Shown piece after piece: positions 29,996-39,790 of a stretch of DNA of 64,000 bases (its first letter is position 1; every line of letters begins with the position of its first letter). The position numbers and the translations under genes were made by a program. The stretch lies in the NCBI GenBank assembly GCA_000818945.1, contig KN805387.1, positions 105,673-169,672 on the forward strand, given 5' to 3'. The notes beneath the pieces were generated by a model. The model searched no databases. It was not told where the DNA came from and saw only the letters and a list, made by a program, of their open reading frames with translations. The DNA is from Schizochytrium sp. CCTCC M209059. Taxonomy: Eukaryota > Sar > Bigyra > Thraustochytrida > Thraustochytriidae.

Positions 29996-30979
29996 ATGAG
30001 CTTGCAAACGACCGCGACACCCGGCAAGGTCGCCGTAGGCGCCGTGGCTGCAGCCGGACTGGTGGCAGTCGGACGCTGTGCGTTGGCGCTCTTGGTGGAC
30101 GCTGATCTCTCAACGTGGTCTGCGCGCTGCCGCAAATCGTACTTTCAAGACAAAGTGGTCTGGATTACGGGCGCAAGCAGCGGCATCGGCGAGGAAATTG
30201 CACGCCAACTCGACCAGCTCGACGTGGGCGTCAAGCTCGTCCTTTCCTCCCGGCGTCGTGAGCCTCTGGAAGCATTGGCCAAAACGCTCTCCTGCGATAC
30301 TGCCATTGTGACGTGCGACTTGAATGATCTCGACAGCCTCGACAAGGTCGCCGAGGATGCCATCGCAGCCTTTGGCCGCATCGACTTTCTCTTCAACAAT
30401 GGAGGTGTCTCGACGCGCTGCTTCGCCGAAGACACGGACTTTTCCGTGGATGTAAAGGTCATGACAGTCGATCTCCTCTCGTACGTCAAACTTACCAAGC
30501 TGGTGCTCCCAGGTATGATCGAGCGCAAGTTTGGTCACATTGTCAACACCAGCTCGCTGGCCGGCAAGCTGGGCATGCCGCTTCGCACGGCCTATTCGGC
30601 AGCCAAATTTGCCATTATTGGCCACTTTGATGCCCTTCGCCTCGAGGTTGCCCAGCACAACGTCCACGTGACCAATGTATGCCCCGGCAGCGTGCAGACC
30701 GAGGTCGCGCGCAACGCACTCACCACGACGGCCGACAAGACTTTTGGAGCTGCAGACAAGAACATCGACAATGGCATGCGCGTCGAGCGCTGTGTAAATC
30801 TCTTCTTGGCAGCCGTGTCCAACAACATTCCCGAGGCATGGATGTTCGGCAGCACCAAAGAGAGGCTCTTTAGCTACCTGGGTGTCTACATGCCGGGTAC
30901 CTTTCGCAAGTTCACACTCATGCAGGCCCCAAAGCTCATGGCGCAAGCCCGCAAGCTGACCAGTGAGCATACCACTTAA
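29996..30979 (+). CDS. DHRS7-like short-chain dehydrogenase/reductase
   Basis: 327 residues. Residues about 10-35 are a hydrophobic N-terminal anchor (VAVGAVAAAGLVAVG). The classical SDR core follows: TGASSGIG (58-65) for the NAD(P) site, NNGG near 136, catalytic Ser187 and Tyr200-x3-Lys204 in YSAAK, and CPGSVQTEV. An Arg pair after the second strand (SSRRR) suggests NADP preference. Size, anchor and motif spacing fit DHRS7/DHRS7B-type membrane reductases of the ER or peroxisome that act on lipids, steroids or retinoids. The substrate is not predictable. The start has A at -3 (ACCATGA). Confidence 0.9.
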   Translation: MSLQTTATPGKVAVGAVAAAGLVAVGRCALALLVDADLSTWSARCRKSYFQDKVVWITGASSGIGEEIARQLDQLDVGVKLVLSSRRREPLEALAKTLSCDTAIVTCDLNDLDSLDKVAEDAIAAFGRIDFLFNNGGVSTRCFAEDTDFSVDVKVMTVDLLSYVKLTKLVLPGMIERKFGHIVNTSSLAGKLGMPLRTAYSAAKFAIIGHFDALRLEVAQHNVHVTNVCPGSVQTEVARNALTTTADKTFGAADKNIDNGMRVERCVNLFLAAVSNNIPEAWMFGSTKERLFSYLGVYMPGTFRKFTLMQAPKLMAQARKLTSEHTT

Positions 30980-31730
30980 AGGTTTTGCTCTTTTACATCA
31001 AAGAGAAACATGCCATGTGAAGACTGCGTTCTCAAATTGCGAGACACTTGCCCGTACACTGACATTGGCGCGAGATGACAGACACACACACACACAGACA
31101 GAGAGAGAGAGAGAGAAATGAGAGAAGGGTCTTACTTGCAATTGCGTCGCTTTAAACTAAAATGGATACAACACTTCTTGCTCAAAGAGATTACGGAGCA
31201 GCCCATGGCCCTCTCGTTCCAAAAGATTGCGGGGCAGCCCATGGTCCCTTGCGAGTGCCTTCACTCGCGCACAATAAACTGCAAGAGTACGTTGTCGTCA
31301 TCCTGTATGCATATAACAAATCTTATAATCATTTGACATTTGGCATGTATTTGCCTTCTTCATAAGGCTGTTACGCCTTGAGCGAGCACAATAGCAATGA
31401 AGAAGACCTCAAAGAGCGCAAAGCAAATGAGCTTGAAACAAGCCTCAGGAACGCAGGTTCCCAACGTCTGGTCTTCGACCCATGATGCCTTTCTGACAAC
31501 TCTGGAGATAGAGCTTGCAAACAAAACGGTGGCGGCCCGGGAAGGGACAACAAAGATAGCGCCCTCTCTGGCTAGTTGGCAAAATATTCAGATACATGTG
31601 ACCAAATGTGCAAGAACCTGCGGCCATGACAGATCGATCGCTACATAAGGAAAGTCAAATAGCGTACTCTTGGCGCGACTCAACTCGACTCGTCTTGTCT
31701 CTTCTCTTCTCGTCTCGTCTCGTTTGCGTC
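30980..31730. other. Intergenic region between convergent SDR and U1-C genes
   Basis: No supported gene. Contents: a CA/GA microsatellite at 31083-31118, a 36-bp imperfect tandem duplication at about 31186-31247, and AATAAA at 31273-31278. Confidence 0.5.
31186..31247. repeat. Imperfect 36-bp tandem duplication
   Basis: Two copies of a GATTRCGGRGCAGCCCATGG-type segment offset by 36 bases in the SDR 3' region. Confidence 0.7.
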
Positions 31731-32008
31731 TCACCTCCGATTCTGTTCCGAAACAGGCGTTTGCTGCTGCTGCTGCTGCTGGTTCTGCTGGTGCTGCTGC
31801 GGATACGCACTTGCTTGTTGACGAGGATAGCCTCCCTGGTGCAAAGCTCCCGGAGGCGGCATCCCCATTGGCGGCGGCATTCCCATAGGCGGTGGCATGC
31901 CCATAGGTGGGGGCATGCCCATGGGCGGTGGAACACCTCCTGGAGGCTGAGTCCCCATGTATGCCTGTTGCTGTTGCTGTTGCTGCTGGGCCATCTGCGC
32001 CATTTGCA

Positions 32009-32042
<34 letters not shown>

Positions 32043-32186
32043 CTCTTCCTGCTGTTGCTGGTACAAGTGCTCGTAAAAGGCGCCGAAGTTCTGTCGGTGT
32101 TTCCACCCGAGTCTATGCTGCCTGCGCCCGTGCATCGAGTCGTGCGTCAGGTACATGTCGCAGTAGTCGCAGTAGAAGCGCGGCAT
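31731..32186 (-). CDS. SNRPC: U1 small nuclear ribonucleoprotein C (U1-C)
   Basis: 151 residues from the ATG giving [17 protein letters not shown]; the frame is open upstream but without ATG. The N-terminal C2H2 finger has Cys6, Cys9, His24 and His30 at exactly the human U1-C positions. It binds the U1 snRNP and helps recognise 5' splice sites. After residue 45 the protein is poly-Gln, then repeats of PPPMGM, then Gln-rich again, replacing the Pro-rich tail of animal U1-C. Its presence fits the GT-AG introns found here. The gene is divergent from the Angel-like nuclease across an assembly gap. Confidence 0.95.
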
Positions 32187-32352
32187 CGCGCCGGCCGCCT
32201 CGTCGCCGTTGTCGCCGTCGCCGCCGCCGCCCTCGTTCTCCACGTGCGCGCGCGAAGCCACCGATCAGAGCCCAGCCCGCGAGCCGCGCGCCCCGCGCTG
32301 CGTCTGGCCCTGGCCCGGCCCTGCCCTGCCGCGCCGCGCCGCGCCGCGCCCC

Positions 32353-32577
32353 NNNNNNNNNNNNNNNNNNNNNNNNNNNNNNNNNNNNNNNNNNNNNNNN
32401 NNNNNNNNNNNNNNNNNNNNNNNNNNNNNNNNNNNNNNNNNNNNNNNNNNNNNNNNNNNNNNNNNNNNNNNNNNNNNNNNNNNNNNNNNNNNNNNNNNNN
32501 NNNNNNNNNNNNNNNNNNNNNNNNNNNNNNNNNNNNNNNNNNNNNNNNNNNNNNNNNNNNNNNNNNNNNNNNNNNNN
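32353..32577. other. Assembly gap (N run)
   Basis: 225 undetermined bases flanked by CGCGCC and GGCGGC runs. It hides the 5' end of the nuclease gene and part of the shared promoter. Confidence 0.99.
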
Positions 32578-34095
32578 GGCGGCGGCCGCGGGTCGCGCGG
32601 GCGCGGAGGCGGGGCCCGGGGATCCCGCGGCGCCACGGCGAGGGGCCGCGGGGCCTCCAGAGCACGCGGGAGGGGCAGCAGTGCAAACAGCACCGCAGCG
32701 TGGCGCTCGAAGCCAAGCGTCACCGAGAGGACCTGGACGAAACCTCTGGGCTCCAGCGCGGACCAGCGGCGACCGCGGCTGGCCAATGGAAACGAGGATG
32801 ACGCCACGCACGACTTTTGTCTAGTCAACTTCAACGTACTTGCGGACGACCTCGTAGACTCCACGCATTATCCTGGGGTTCCGCAGGAGCTCCTCGAATG
32901 GTCGTACCGTGCGCCGCGACTACTCAAGCACATTACAGACGGGAAGATCAACGCCGACATTATCTGTCTGCAAGAGGTGGACAACAAGCACTTTGACGAG
33001 ACATTTGACCGCGTTCTCACAGGCAAGGGCTATCAGGGCCTCTTCAAGAAACGGACCAACGCCAAGACGGACGGCTGCGCCATTTGGTTCAAGACAAGCA
33101 CCTTTCGCATGGTCGAGTCTCTCCCGATCGAGTACTTTGTGGGCGAAACAGACTTACTTGACCGAGACAATGTTGCCCTGGCACTCGTGCTCGAACACCT
33201 TCATGGACCGAAGCGACGAAAGCTCATCGTTTGTACCACACATATTCTCTTCAACCCGCGTCGGGGCGACGTCAAGCTTGCGCAGCTAAGCAAGCTGTGC
33301 GCTGAGCTCAAGACACTCCGCGCACGACACGACGGCGCAGCCATTGCGCTTTGTGGCGATTTCAACTCAACACCCAAGTCCGCAGTCTACGAGTTTCTCA
33401 CGACGTCTCGGCTGCATGACGTGCACGCGCACGAACCATCGCACATTAGTGGCCAAGGTCTCATCATGGCCACGTGTTGTCGCGGGCATCGCGTCAAGGC
33501 CATCATGACAGGACCGCATGGTCGCTCGGGAACCTTTTGCGGCCGCTACAGAGGTCCCAAAAACTCGAGCCAACAGACTGCGCGTGTACGCGACAACAAA
33601 CCACGATCGAGCACCAACGAAGCAGCGGAGGACCAAGCGGACGAAGGAATTCTTGACGTGTCCGATGCGGATGGTTGGAGCGATTTGCAAGCGGGAAAGC
33701 AACCCGATGGTAGTGTAGACGATATCATCGCCACATTCATGCGTGAGAACGGAGATGAAGAAACGCAGTCAGAGCAACAAGAGACCATGCAACAAGAATA
33801 CAAGCGTCGCAAACCCAGTGGAATCTGTGACATGCCAAAGACGCTCGTCACGGGCTTGGAACCCTTGAAGAGCGCATACGCAATGCAGGCCACGTTGCAA
33901 TCGACAGGAGAGCCGGCCTTTACCACTTTCCACGATAGCTTTCAGGGCACCGTGGACTATATATTCACTGGTAATGGGCTTGAAACGACGGAATATCTCG
34001 CTCTTCCAGACACACGCGCCTACGGTATGGGCATTCCGAACTCCAGGTGGAGCTCGGATCATTTGAGTCTCGCTGCTCGTTTTCGCTTTTGCTAG
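32578..34095 (+). CDS. Angel/CCR4-type endonuclease-exonuclease-phosphatase, 5' end in gap
   Basis: 506 codons after the gap, including stop; the true start lies in or before the gap. It begins with an Arg/Gly-rich stretch and then enters an EEP fold at residue about 80: VNFNVLADDLVD, ADIICLQEVD (catalytic Glu), TTHILFNPRRGDVKLAQL, CGDFNSTPKSAVYEFL, and at the end HDSFQGTVDYIFTG and SSDHLSLAARFRF. These are the CCR4/nocturnin/Angel family hallmarks, and the NPRRGDVKLAQ segment favours Angel. Between the DFNST block and the TVDYIF block lies an insert of roughly 150 acidic, Gln-rich residues. It is probably an mRNA deadenylase or 2',3'-cyclic phosphatase as in human ANGEL2; which one cannot be decided. 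Confidence 0.85.
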   Translation, partial: GGGRGSRGRGGGARGSRGATARGRGASRARGRGSSANSTAAWRSKPSVTERTWTKPLGSSADQRRPRLANGNEDDATHDFCLVNFNVLADDLVDSTHYPGVPQELLEWSYRAPRLLKHITDGKINADIICLQEVDNKHFDETFDRVLTGKGYQGLFKKRTNAKTDGCAIWFKTSTFRMVESLPIEYFVGETDLLDRDNVALALVLEHLHGPKRRKLIVCTTHILFNPRRGDVKLAQLSKLCAELKTLRARHDGAAIALCGDFNSTPKSAVYEFLTTSRLHDVHAHEPSHISGQGLIMATCCRGHRVKAIMTGPHGRSGTFCGRYRGPKNSSQQTARVRDNKPRSSTNEAAEDQADEGILDVSDADGWSDLQAGKQPDGSVDDIIATFMRENGDEETQSEQQETMQQEYKRRKPSGICDMPKTLVTGLEPLKSAYAMQATLQSTGEPAFTTFHDSFQGTVDYIFTGNGLETTEYLALPDTRAYGMGIPNSRWSSDHLSLAARFRFC

Positions 34096-34499
34096 ATAAA
34101 GTGCGCGAAACAGTTCGCGGCTCGACAAATGGCTATGATATAAATTATTGCAACCCACGATGAGGAAACGAAGAAGAGGAAGAGAAAAAAGATTTACGAA
34201 ATGGCAGACCGGCTTTCGCGGAAAGAGGACCTGAAATGATAAAATTTACTTGCGATATTTTTGCGGCGCGAGAAGCGCTTTCCGTCGCTGTCGATGATCA
34301 TATTTACAATAGGTAACATGGCAATTGCACCTTTTCCTGACTAATGCTTATCTTAAGGATGGACGCGAAGCTACATTGGCACATGACCTTGCTCGCCCTC
34401 CCTTTTTTTCTCGTCTTTACATACAAATCTCAGACTCCAGCTCATCGTTCCCTCCGAGAGAATACACTGGACACCATTTTGGGTTCTCTCTTCTCCAAA
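34096..34499. other. Intergenic region between convergent genes
   Basis: 404 bases, A/T-richer than the surroundings, with no supported gene. Confidence 0.5.
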
Positions 34500-35246
34500 T
34501 CAAGAACCTCGCCGAAGCTGACGACGCGCAGGACCTGGACGAGCACCAGACGCTTTCGGGAAGTGACGCTCGAGTCTCTTGTCGGCTTCCGCAAGAAGCA
34601 TCTTCATGTCACTGAGGTTTGTGGCAAAGGCTTCTTGCAACGAGGCATCGAGCAAATCGTGCTGAAAGGAACTCGGGACTTCCCACGTCCACTGTTTGGG
34701 CTCGGGGAGCTCTTGCGAGGCTGGTGTGAGGTCTGGTAAGGGCTCGGCAGCTTCGAACTGTCGCACATGTTTGAGATGGACGCGATTGCCGTCGATTACC
34801 TTAATCTGTGGAAACGTTTGAAGTATCATTGTTGGGTATGTCTTTTCACTTGCACAGAGCGGATTGGCGCTCGCTCCGGTCCGAGTTTTTAAGTGGAGTA
34901 CTCGAAGTCGGGGAAGGTCGAGCAAATAGGGCCTGATATCGCGATCCCAGCTTTCGATCAGGTTCCCCTGAACGAAAAGCTCCTCCAGGGCATCGAGATG
35001 CTCAATACCTGCAAGTGACTGCAAACGATTTCCTGATACATCGAGACGGCGCAATTTACGCAAGGCACCGAGACCTTCAAGCGTTGTGATTTTGTTACCG
35101 GCTAGACAAAGGTCTTCCAAGGCGCGGCACTCTTGAAGTTGGCCAACGTGGCCAAGGCTCAGGTTTTCCAGGTTCAGTCGTTGGACATTTTCTGCACGCG
35201 CTACGCCCGCTCGCTTGAGAATGAGAGCCATCGAAGGTTCCGTCAT
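34500..35246 (-). CDS. LRRC61-like leucine-rich-repeat protein
   Basis: 248 residues. LRRs at about 22-125 (LEDLCLAGNKITTLEGLGAL, LRRLDVSGNRLQSLAGIEHL, LEELFVQGNLIESW) are capped by an LRRcap-like segment, NPLC followed by FPQIKVIDGNRV, as in LRRC61 and other SDS22-like ciliary/cytosolic LRR proteins. The C-terminal third is charged and helical. LRRC61 is about this length. It has no catalytic domain, so a protein-binding role is likely. Other short SDS22-type LRR proteins are alternatives. Confidence 0.75.
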   Translation of the reverse strand: MTEPSMALILKRAGVARAENVQRLNLENLSLGHVGQLQECRALEDLCLAGNKITTLEGLGALRKLRRLDVSGNRLQSLAGIEHLDALEELFVQGNLIESWDRDIRPYLLDLPRLRVLHLKTRTGASANPLCASEKTYPTMILQTFPQIKVIDGNRVHLKHVRQFEAAEPLPDLTPASQELPEPKQWTWEVPSSFQHDLLDASLQEAFATNLSDMKMLLAEADKRLERHFPKASGARPGPARRQLRRGS

Positions 35247-35991
35247 TATTATGCTGAAGCTCGCTGAGGTTTTTCAAAGGGTATTATACTGCCCTTGTTT
35301 GAACTTTTGCGTCGGCTCTGACCCTGACTGATGGCGTCGTGCAAAGGCCACCCGCTTGAAAATGATAGCAGAGATGGGCAGGAGCGCAACGTTAGCGGAA
35401 CGACGAGCTCACGTGAGTAAGTGCCAGAGCAATTTCGCAGCAGAGGCGCGGCGCCACGCGATCCCCAAACGCGCGCTATCTCCTCACGCGTTTCTATTCG
35501 AGTTTGTTTGGCTTCTTCACCACCACGTCAACTCGTGCCTTTCTACTATACTAGTGACCGGAGGACCTAGGGCCTACGCTAGGCCTTACTACCTACGCTC
35601 TCAACGAATTTATGTGTGCGCACTGATTTCTTTTAAAAGTTTTGTAAAAAAGTTTTTGTCAGCACGAAGGAGGCCTACGAACCGATCAAAGACACTCACC
35701 CTCTATGCTTTCTGTCTCTTTTCAAGACAGTCTGACTCGCTGTCAGAGAACGCAAATGGAATAGGCCTACTCGCGCATTACGACGCCAGCTAAATCGCTA
35801 TGGCTTGACTGTCAATAAAATGAGTCGTCAACACGCCTTTTCTTGTCTCGTGTAGAGTATGGACGAGTCACCCTGGTCTCTGTATGCTTTGTTAGCTCGA
35901 GCGATCAAATGGACCTCGTTGGGAGTCCTTCGCGAACTCGCAAGATTTCCCCCCCAAAAAGAAAAGAAAATTGGTGTAGATTGTACTTTTT
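35247..35991. other. Intergenic region
   Basis: No supported gene. Several CCTAGGGCCTAC / TAGGCCTTACTACCTAC elements at 35,565-35,595 and TAGGCCTA at 35762-35769. Confidence 0.5.
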
Positions 35992-37227
35992 TTAAAGCTT
36001 AGAAGACGACGATGACGCTGGGCTCGGAATGGACTCAAAGCGGATTCCAGCTGCTTGAAGACGCTCGATGAGCGCAGTGCCCATGGAGGACGCCGGCGTG
36101 AGAAACCCGGCAGTGCGCGGCAAGACCTCGCGTTGCTGAGCAAGGCAGATGGCAGCCTCCGAAAGCATCTTGGCAGTCTCCGTGTATCCGGGATCGCCAC
36201 CGCTGACCTGGACCCAAACGTAGCGCGAGGGGTCCGTGGCGTCCTCAGCCTTGATACGCGTGCGAAACCATGACTTGGCGCGGAATTCCTTGGATGGGCC
36301 GTCGCCTTGTTTGGGAAGACGCCCGGCTTCGACCATGGCCTGCCGCTTGGAGGCGGGGGGCAACGGCTTGGCCATCTTTGCAGCCGCCTTTTCAGAGGGC
36401 GCGACGGCCACTTCGCGGTACTGAAAGTCGGGGCCATACTGAAGCACTGAGCTCGATTTGCGAACGATGCGGGTATTGATCATGGCCATACCAAAGGGCG
36501 CAATCCACGAACCAAGTTCGGGATCTTGCTCGTAGTTCTTGTAATCCGCGTCATCAGGACGCGGGCCGCCTTCAGGAGCCCCGCCGAGCAGAAAGGGATT
36601 TTGGTTCATCTTGTGAAGCTCGGGGTTGTTCTCCATCGCGATACCCGACGCGAGCGTGCCGCCCGAGAGAGAGCCCATCATGTCAAAGTAGGCGGTGACC
36701 TTGCCAATGCGAACATTGGAGCCGAACTTTTCGCGCAGCTTGGTCACGGCGTAGAGGGTGCCAAGGTCGGAGGGCAGCGAGTCGAATCCGCAGCAGCTGC
36801 TGAGAATGACGCCATTGGCTTCCGCGGCGGGTCCGAGCCTGTCTGACTGGATCTTGACCCAGGGCACCTCGCCGGTGATGTCGCAGTAGTCGCAACGCTC
36901 CGCGATGCAAGCCTCCAGAATGGGCGTGCCCATCTGGCTAAAGGGACCTGCGAGACTCGCGATGACCCGCGTGCGCGCTGCCATGGCGTGCAGCCCCTTG
37001 GTGTCATCAATCGAGCACACGATCACCTCCGGCACACTCTCTGTGTCCTTTTCCGCCTCGAGGTCGGCCACGATCTTGCGCAGCTTGCCCTCGTTCCTGC
37101 CCCCGATGGCCCACCTCACGCCGGCCCTTTTCGCCACCGTCGCCAGGTACGCCGCCGCGAGCTGGCCCGTGAACCCCGTCGCGCCCCACACCACCACGTC
37201 CAGCTCTCTCGCCGCCCGCTGCGCCAT
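35992..37227 (-). CDS. Saccharopine-dehydrogenase-like oxidoreductase with peroxisomal SKL tail
   Basis: 411 residues. An N-terminal Rossmann fold carries VVVWGATGFTGQLAAAYLA (about 11-29) and GGRNEGKLRKI; mid-protein YCDITGEVPWV and CCGFDSLPSDLG are typical of the SCCPDH / trans-acting enoyl reductase group. It ends in Ser-Lys-Leu, a canonical type 1 peroxisomal signal, preceded by a Ser run. I infer a peroxisomal NAD(P)-dependent reductase, perhaps acting on acyl chains. The animal member (SCCPDH) is known on lipid droplets, and bacterial relatives are enoyl reductases for lipid synthesis. The lysine pathway function is unlikely. The gene is divergent from the histone-fold gene (545 bp). 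Confidence 0.85.
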   Translation of the reverse strand: MAQRAARELDVVVWGATGFTGQLAAAYLATVAKRAGVRWAIGGRNEGKLRKIVADLEAEKDTESVPEVIVCSIDDTKGLHAMAARTRVIASLAGPFSQMGTPILEACIAERCDYCDITGEVPWVKIQSDRLGPAAEANGVILSSCCGFDSLPSDLGTLYAVTKLREKFGSNVRIGKVTAYFDMMGSLSGGTLASGIAMENNPELHKMNQNPFLLGGAPEGGPRPDDADYKNYEQDPELGSWIAPFGMAMINTRIVRKSSSVLQYGPDFQYREVAVAPSEKAAAKMAKPLPPASKRQAMVEAGRLPKQGDGPSKEFRAKSWFRTRIKAEDATDPSRYVWVQVSGGDPGYTETAKMLSEAAICLAQQREVLPRTAGFLTPASSMGTALIERLQAAGIRFESIPSPASSSSSKL

Positions 37228-37771
37228 CCTGCTCGACGCTGCCGCTCCCGCTGCCGCTGCCGCTCCCGCTCCCGCGCAGGCGCGATTCCGCTCTGCCGCG
37301 CTCGCCGCGCTCGCCGGCCCAGTCCGCTCGAGAGCGCTTTCTCGTCCCGGTCTCCCTCGCAGTGTCGTATGATCAATATGATAGAATAGACTAGATGGGC
37401 CTGGTCGTAGGTAGGCCTAGGCCCAGCCTAGGCTTTCTGCTCGCGCGGAATCGTCAGGCCGCCCCTGGCCGCGGCAAGCTCGGGCTTGGCGTCGCCCGCG
37501 CAGAGGGCGCGCGCCGCAGGGCAGTCGCGGAGCCGCCCGCGCGAGGCCGGCGCCGCGCGCTGCGGTCGCGCGGAGCTCGCGGAGCTGAGCGAGACGCTGC
37601 GATGAGATGAGATGAGATGAGATGAGATGAGATGAGATGAGGTAAGATAAGCTGGGAGAAGATGAGCGAGGCGAGGCGAGGCGCGGCAAAGGGCGAAGGC
37701 GCGACGCGCGGAGGCTCGCTCGCGGCGCGGAGCAGGCGCGCGGAGGCTCGCTCGCGGCAGAGGGAGGCAGG
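37228..37771. other. Divergent promoter region with GATGA repeat
   Basis: Between two outward-facing starts. TAGGCCTA at 37412-37419 within a run of CCTAGG elements, then (GATGA)n at 37603-37641. Confidence 0.6.
37603..37641. repeat. (GATGA)n pentanucleotide repeat
   Basis: About seven perfect copies plus a degenerate one, roughly 130 bases upstream of the histone-fold start codon. Confidence 0.9.
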
Positions 37772-38287
37772 ATGGAGGCGGGCCGCGCGACGGGCCCCAA
37801 GAGCAAGGTCCCGGCGGCCTCGGCGGCCACGGCGGCGACAGCAGCCATGCCGGCCCCGGCGGCGATGGCGGCGACGGCGGCGAGCGCCAAGGGGAGCGCG
37901 GTAAAGAAGGAGGCCGGCAAGGGGAAGGACAAGGCCAAGGAGAAGAACGGCGTGTCCGAGAGCGCCGGCGGGCAAAAGAGGTCGCGCCACGTGCTGCTGG
38001 ACGGCGGCGAGGAGCTCATCCGCGCCGGCACGATCCGGCGGATCATGAAGGTGCCAAACGAGGTCAAGATGACAGGCTCCGAGGCCGTCCATCTTGTCTG
38101 CAAGTCCACAGAACTATTCATCGGAGACCTCCTAGACAGAGCCACGGAGAAGGCCCTCAAGGATAACCGCAAGGTCATCAGATATCAAGACCTGGCCGAC
38201 TGCGTGCGCGAGAGCCCGCATTTGGACACTTTTGTTGAGCTTCTTCCCGACCTCGCTACTCTTTGCAACCCGTCGAATGTAAACTGA
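37772..38287 (+). CDS. CHRAC1/Dpb3/NF-YC-type histone-fold protein
   Basis: 171 residues. Residues 1-75 are Ala/Lys-rich and disordered. Residues about 85-165 are a single histone fold of the NF-YC / CHRAC-15 / POLE4 class: IRRIMKVPNEVKMTGSEAVH, CKSTELFIGDLLDRATEKAL, VIRYQDLADCVRES, LDTFVELLPD. The loop-2 pattern (RKVIRYQDLA) fits CHRAC1/Dpb3 somewhat better than NF-YC, which has a longer conserved segment after the fold. It likely dimerises with a POLE3-like partner in chromatin remodelling or DNA polymerase epsilon. The stop lies only 84 bp from the stop of the converging gene. Confidence 0.8.
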   Translation: MEAGRATGPKSKVPAASAATAATAAMPAPAAMAATAASAKGSAVKKEAGKGKDKAKEKNGVSESAGGQKRSRHVLLDGGEELIRAGTIRRIMKVPNEVKMTGSEAVHLVCKSTELFIGDLLDRATEKALKDNRKVIRYQDLADCVRESPHLDTFVELLPDLATLCNPSNVN

Positions 38288-38371
38288 TGAGCTTTCTTCT
38301 TTTGTTTCTTTCTTGGTTCGATTTGGTTTTGGATACTACACAGAAGCTAGCTGAGACCTTGTTCGAAACAA

Positions 38372-39167
38372 TCACTTGTTCTCTGCGGCGTCGCCCTCTT
38401 GGACACCTGCTCTTCCCGCTTGCCCATTCTTTTGGAATTCCCCATCCTCGCCAAGAGGGACGAGAGCGATGTTCATTGTGACGCCGCGTTCTTGCTCCTC
38501 CTCTCCTTCATCATCGTCGTCACCCTCCTCCATGTTTGACAAAGCCGAGTCTTGCGCTTTGAGGTTTGCATTGCAGCCTTGAGAAGTACTTGCGCCCTTT
38601 TCGCCATCAACGTCTTTGCCATTGTTGTCATCGTCGCCTTCGCCACGGCGATCAAGATCATCTTCTCCCTCTTCCGCATCGTCGACGCGCGAGATCTCCA
38701 ATGCGGAAGCGGCGGCTGGGTTTCGCGCGAGCTCTTCATTGGCCTTGGCAATTTGTGGCAGGAACTGATCGAGCTTGGCGAGAACTATAAGCGAGACAAT
38801 GCTTGGTGAGTGATTCAACAAAAACTCATTTCTTTTGCGTACGAGCAAAAAACTTACGTGCACTTGGGGGCATTGGCGCTGTGAAGGGCTTGGCCCCGCC
38901 TGGGCGCAGGTCGAGACTATGGCCTTGAGGTCGTGCGGTCACGCCTACTTCGAGGAACTCTGCGCGTTTGGGACTTGCAACTGCCCCTTTCCTTGTTTCC
39001 GACGCGGCAGCAACGCTGGCTGCCGCGCTCTCCTTCTCAGGTGCTTCGGGAGGCTGGCCTTTGGACGAGACGACGCCAGGGTCGTCATGGCCACTGGTCG
39101 CGTCTGCCTCGACTTCCGTGTTGTCGGCTACCTCCTCGATGAGGGGACGTTTTCTTGGCGAGGACAT
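38372..39167 (-). CDS. NOPCHAP1 (C12orf45)-like box C/D snoRNP assembly factor, two exons
   Basis: Spliced CDS: exon 1 39167-38858, exon 2 38784-38372; 240 residues. The phase-1 join (donor GTAAGT, acceptor TTATAG) gives MPPSA then LLAKLDQFLPQIAKANEEL, the hallmark of the DUF4598/C12orf45 family, followed by ALEIS and the VTMNIALVPLGED segment that is also conserved there. N-terminal 100 residues and the stretch after the core are acidic and disordered. In animals the protein links the R2TP complex with NOP58 during snoRNP assembly in the nucleus. Neither exon alone gives a complete family match, which supports the splice. Confidence 0.8.
38785..38857 (-). other. Intron of the NOPCHAP1-like gene
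   Basis: 73-nt GT-AG phase-1 intron. Confidence 0.8.
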
Positions 39168-39790
39168 TGTGCCCTCTCCACGGCCGAGCCTCAACACGTT
39201 TAGCTCAACAAGGCTCGTGCGTACACGCGCGCGCGCGCGCGTTTGCCCCAAGCTGTGTCTTTGCCTTTGGTCCCAGCACGCAAACTTTGAAAAGCAAAGA
39301 TTAAAAAGCCTCAGAACCATAGCCATTTTTCTTTTTCCATTTCCTGCGGCTATAGTACAAAGGCTACCGGCGCGATCGACGTGAGTGACGCGCGCGCGCG
39401 TGGAGGAGGGGACAAAAGGCGCACCTGAGCGCCCAGCAGAAGCAAAGAGGTGGTGTAGTTCAATCTTTGAAATGACGAAGCAACACCGGTAGGTTCTGCA
39501 ACAAGCCCAAAAAATGCAATTTGCATTAAGATGGGCAACGTGTGACACGAGTATGCGCTGTGCTACGTGCACCACAAGCAAGTAGGCGGGCGAAAGAGAG
39601 AGAGAGAGAGAGAGAGAAGTAGTCTACGCTTGCACGTTAGCAGTTAGATACGATGGAACGAGGAAGGAGGCACCGCAAAGAGTGTTGAGGCAAAGTTCAC
39701 ACATCATGACCTCTCCATACTTTTTTTGTTACTTTAGCTTTACACGTATCGTGGTCATATGTGAGAAGGAAGACGTTGCGTACAATGTCG
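39168..39790. other. Intergenic region
   Basis: No supported gene. Contains (CG)n at 39,228-39,241 and a GA microsatellite at 39,596-39,618. Confidence 0.5.
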
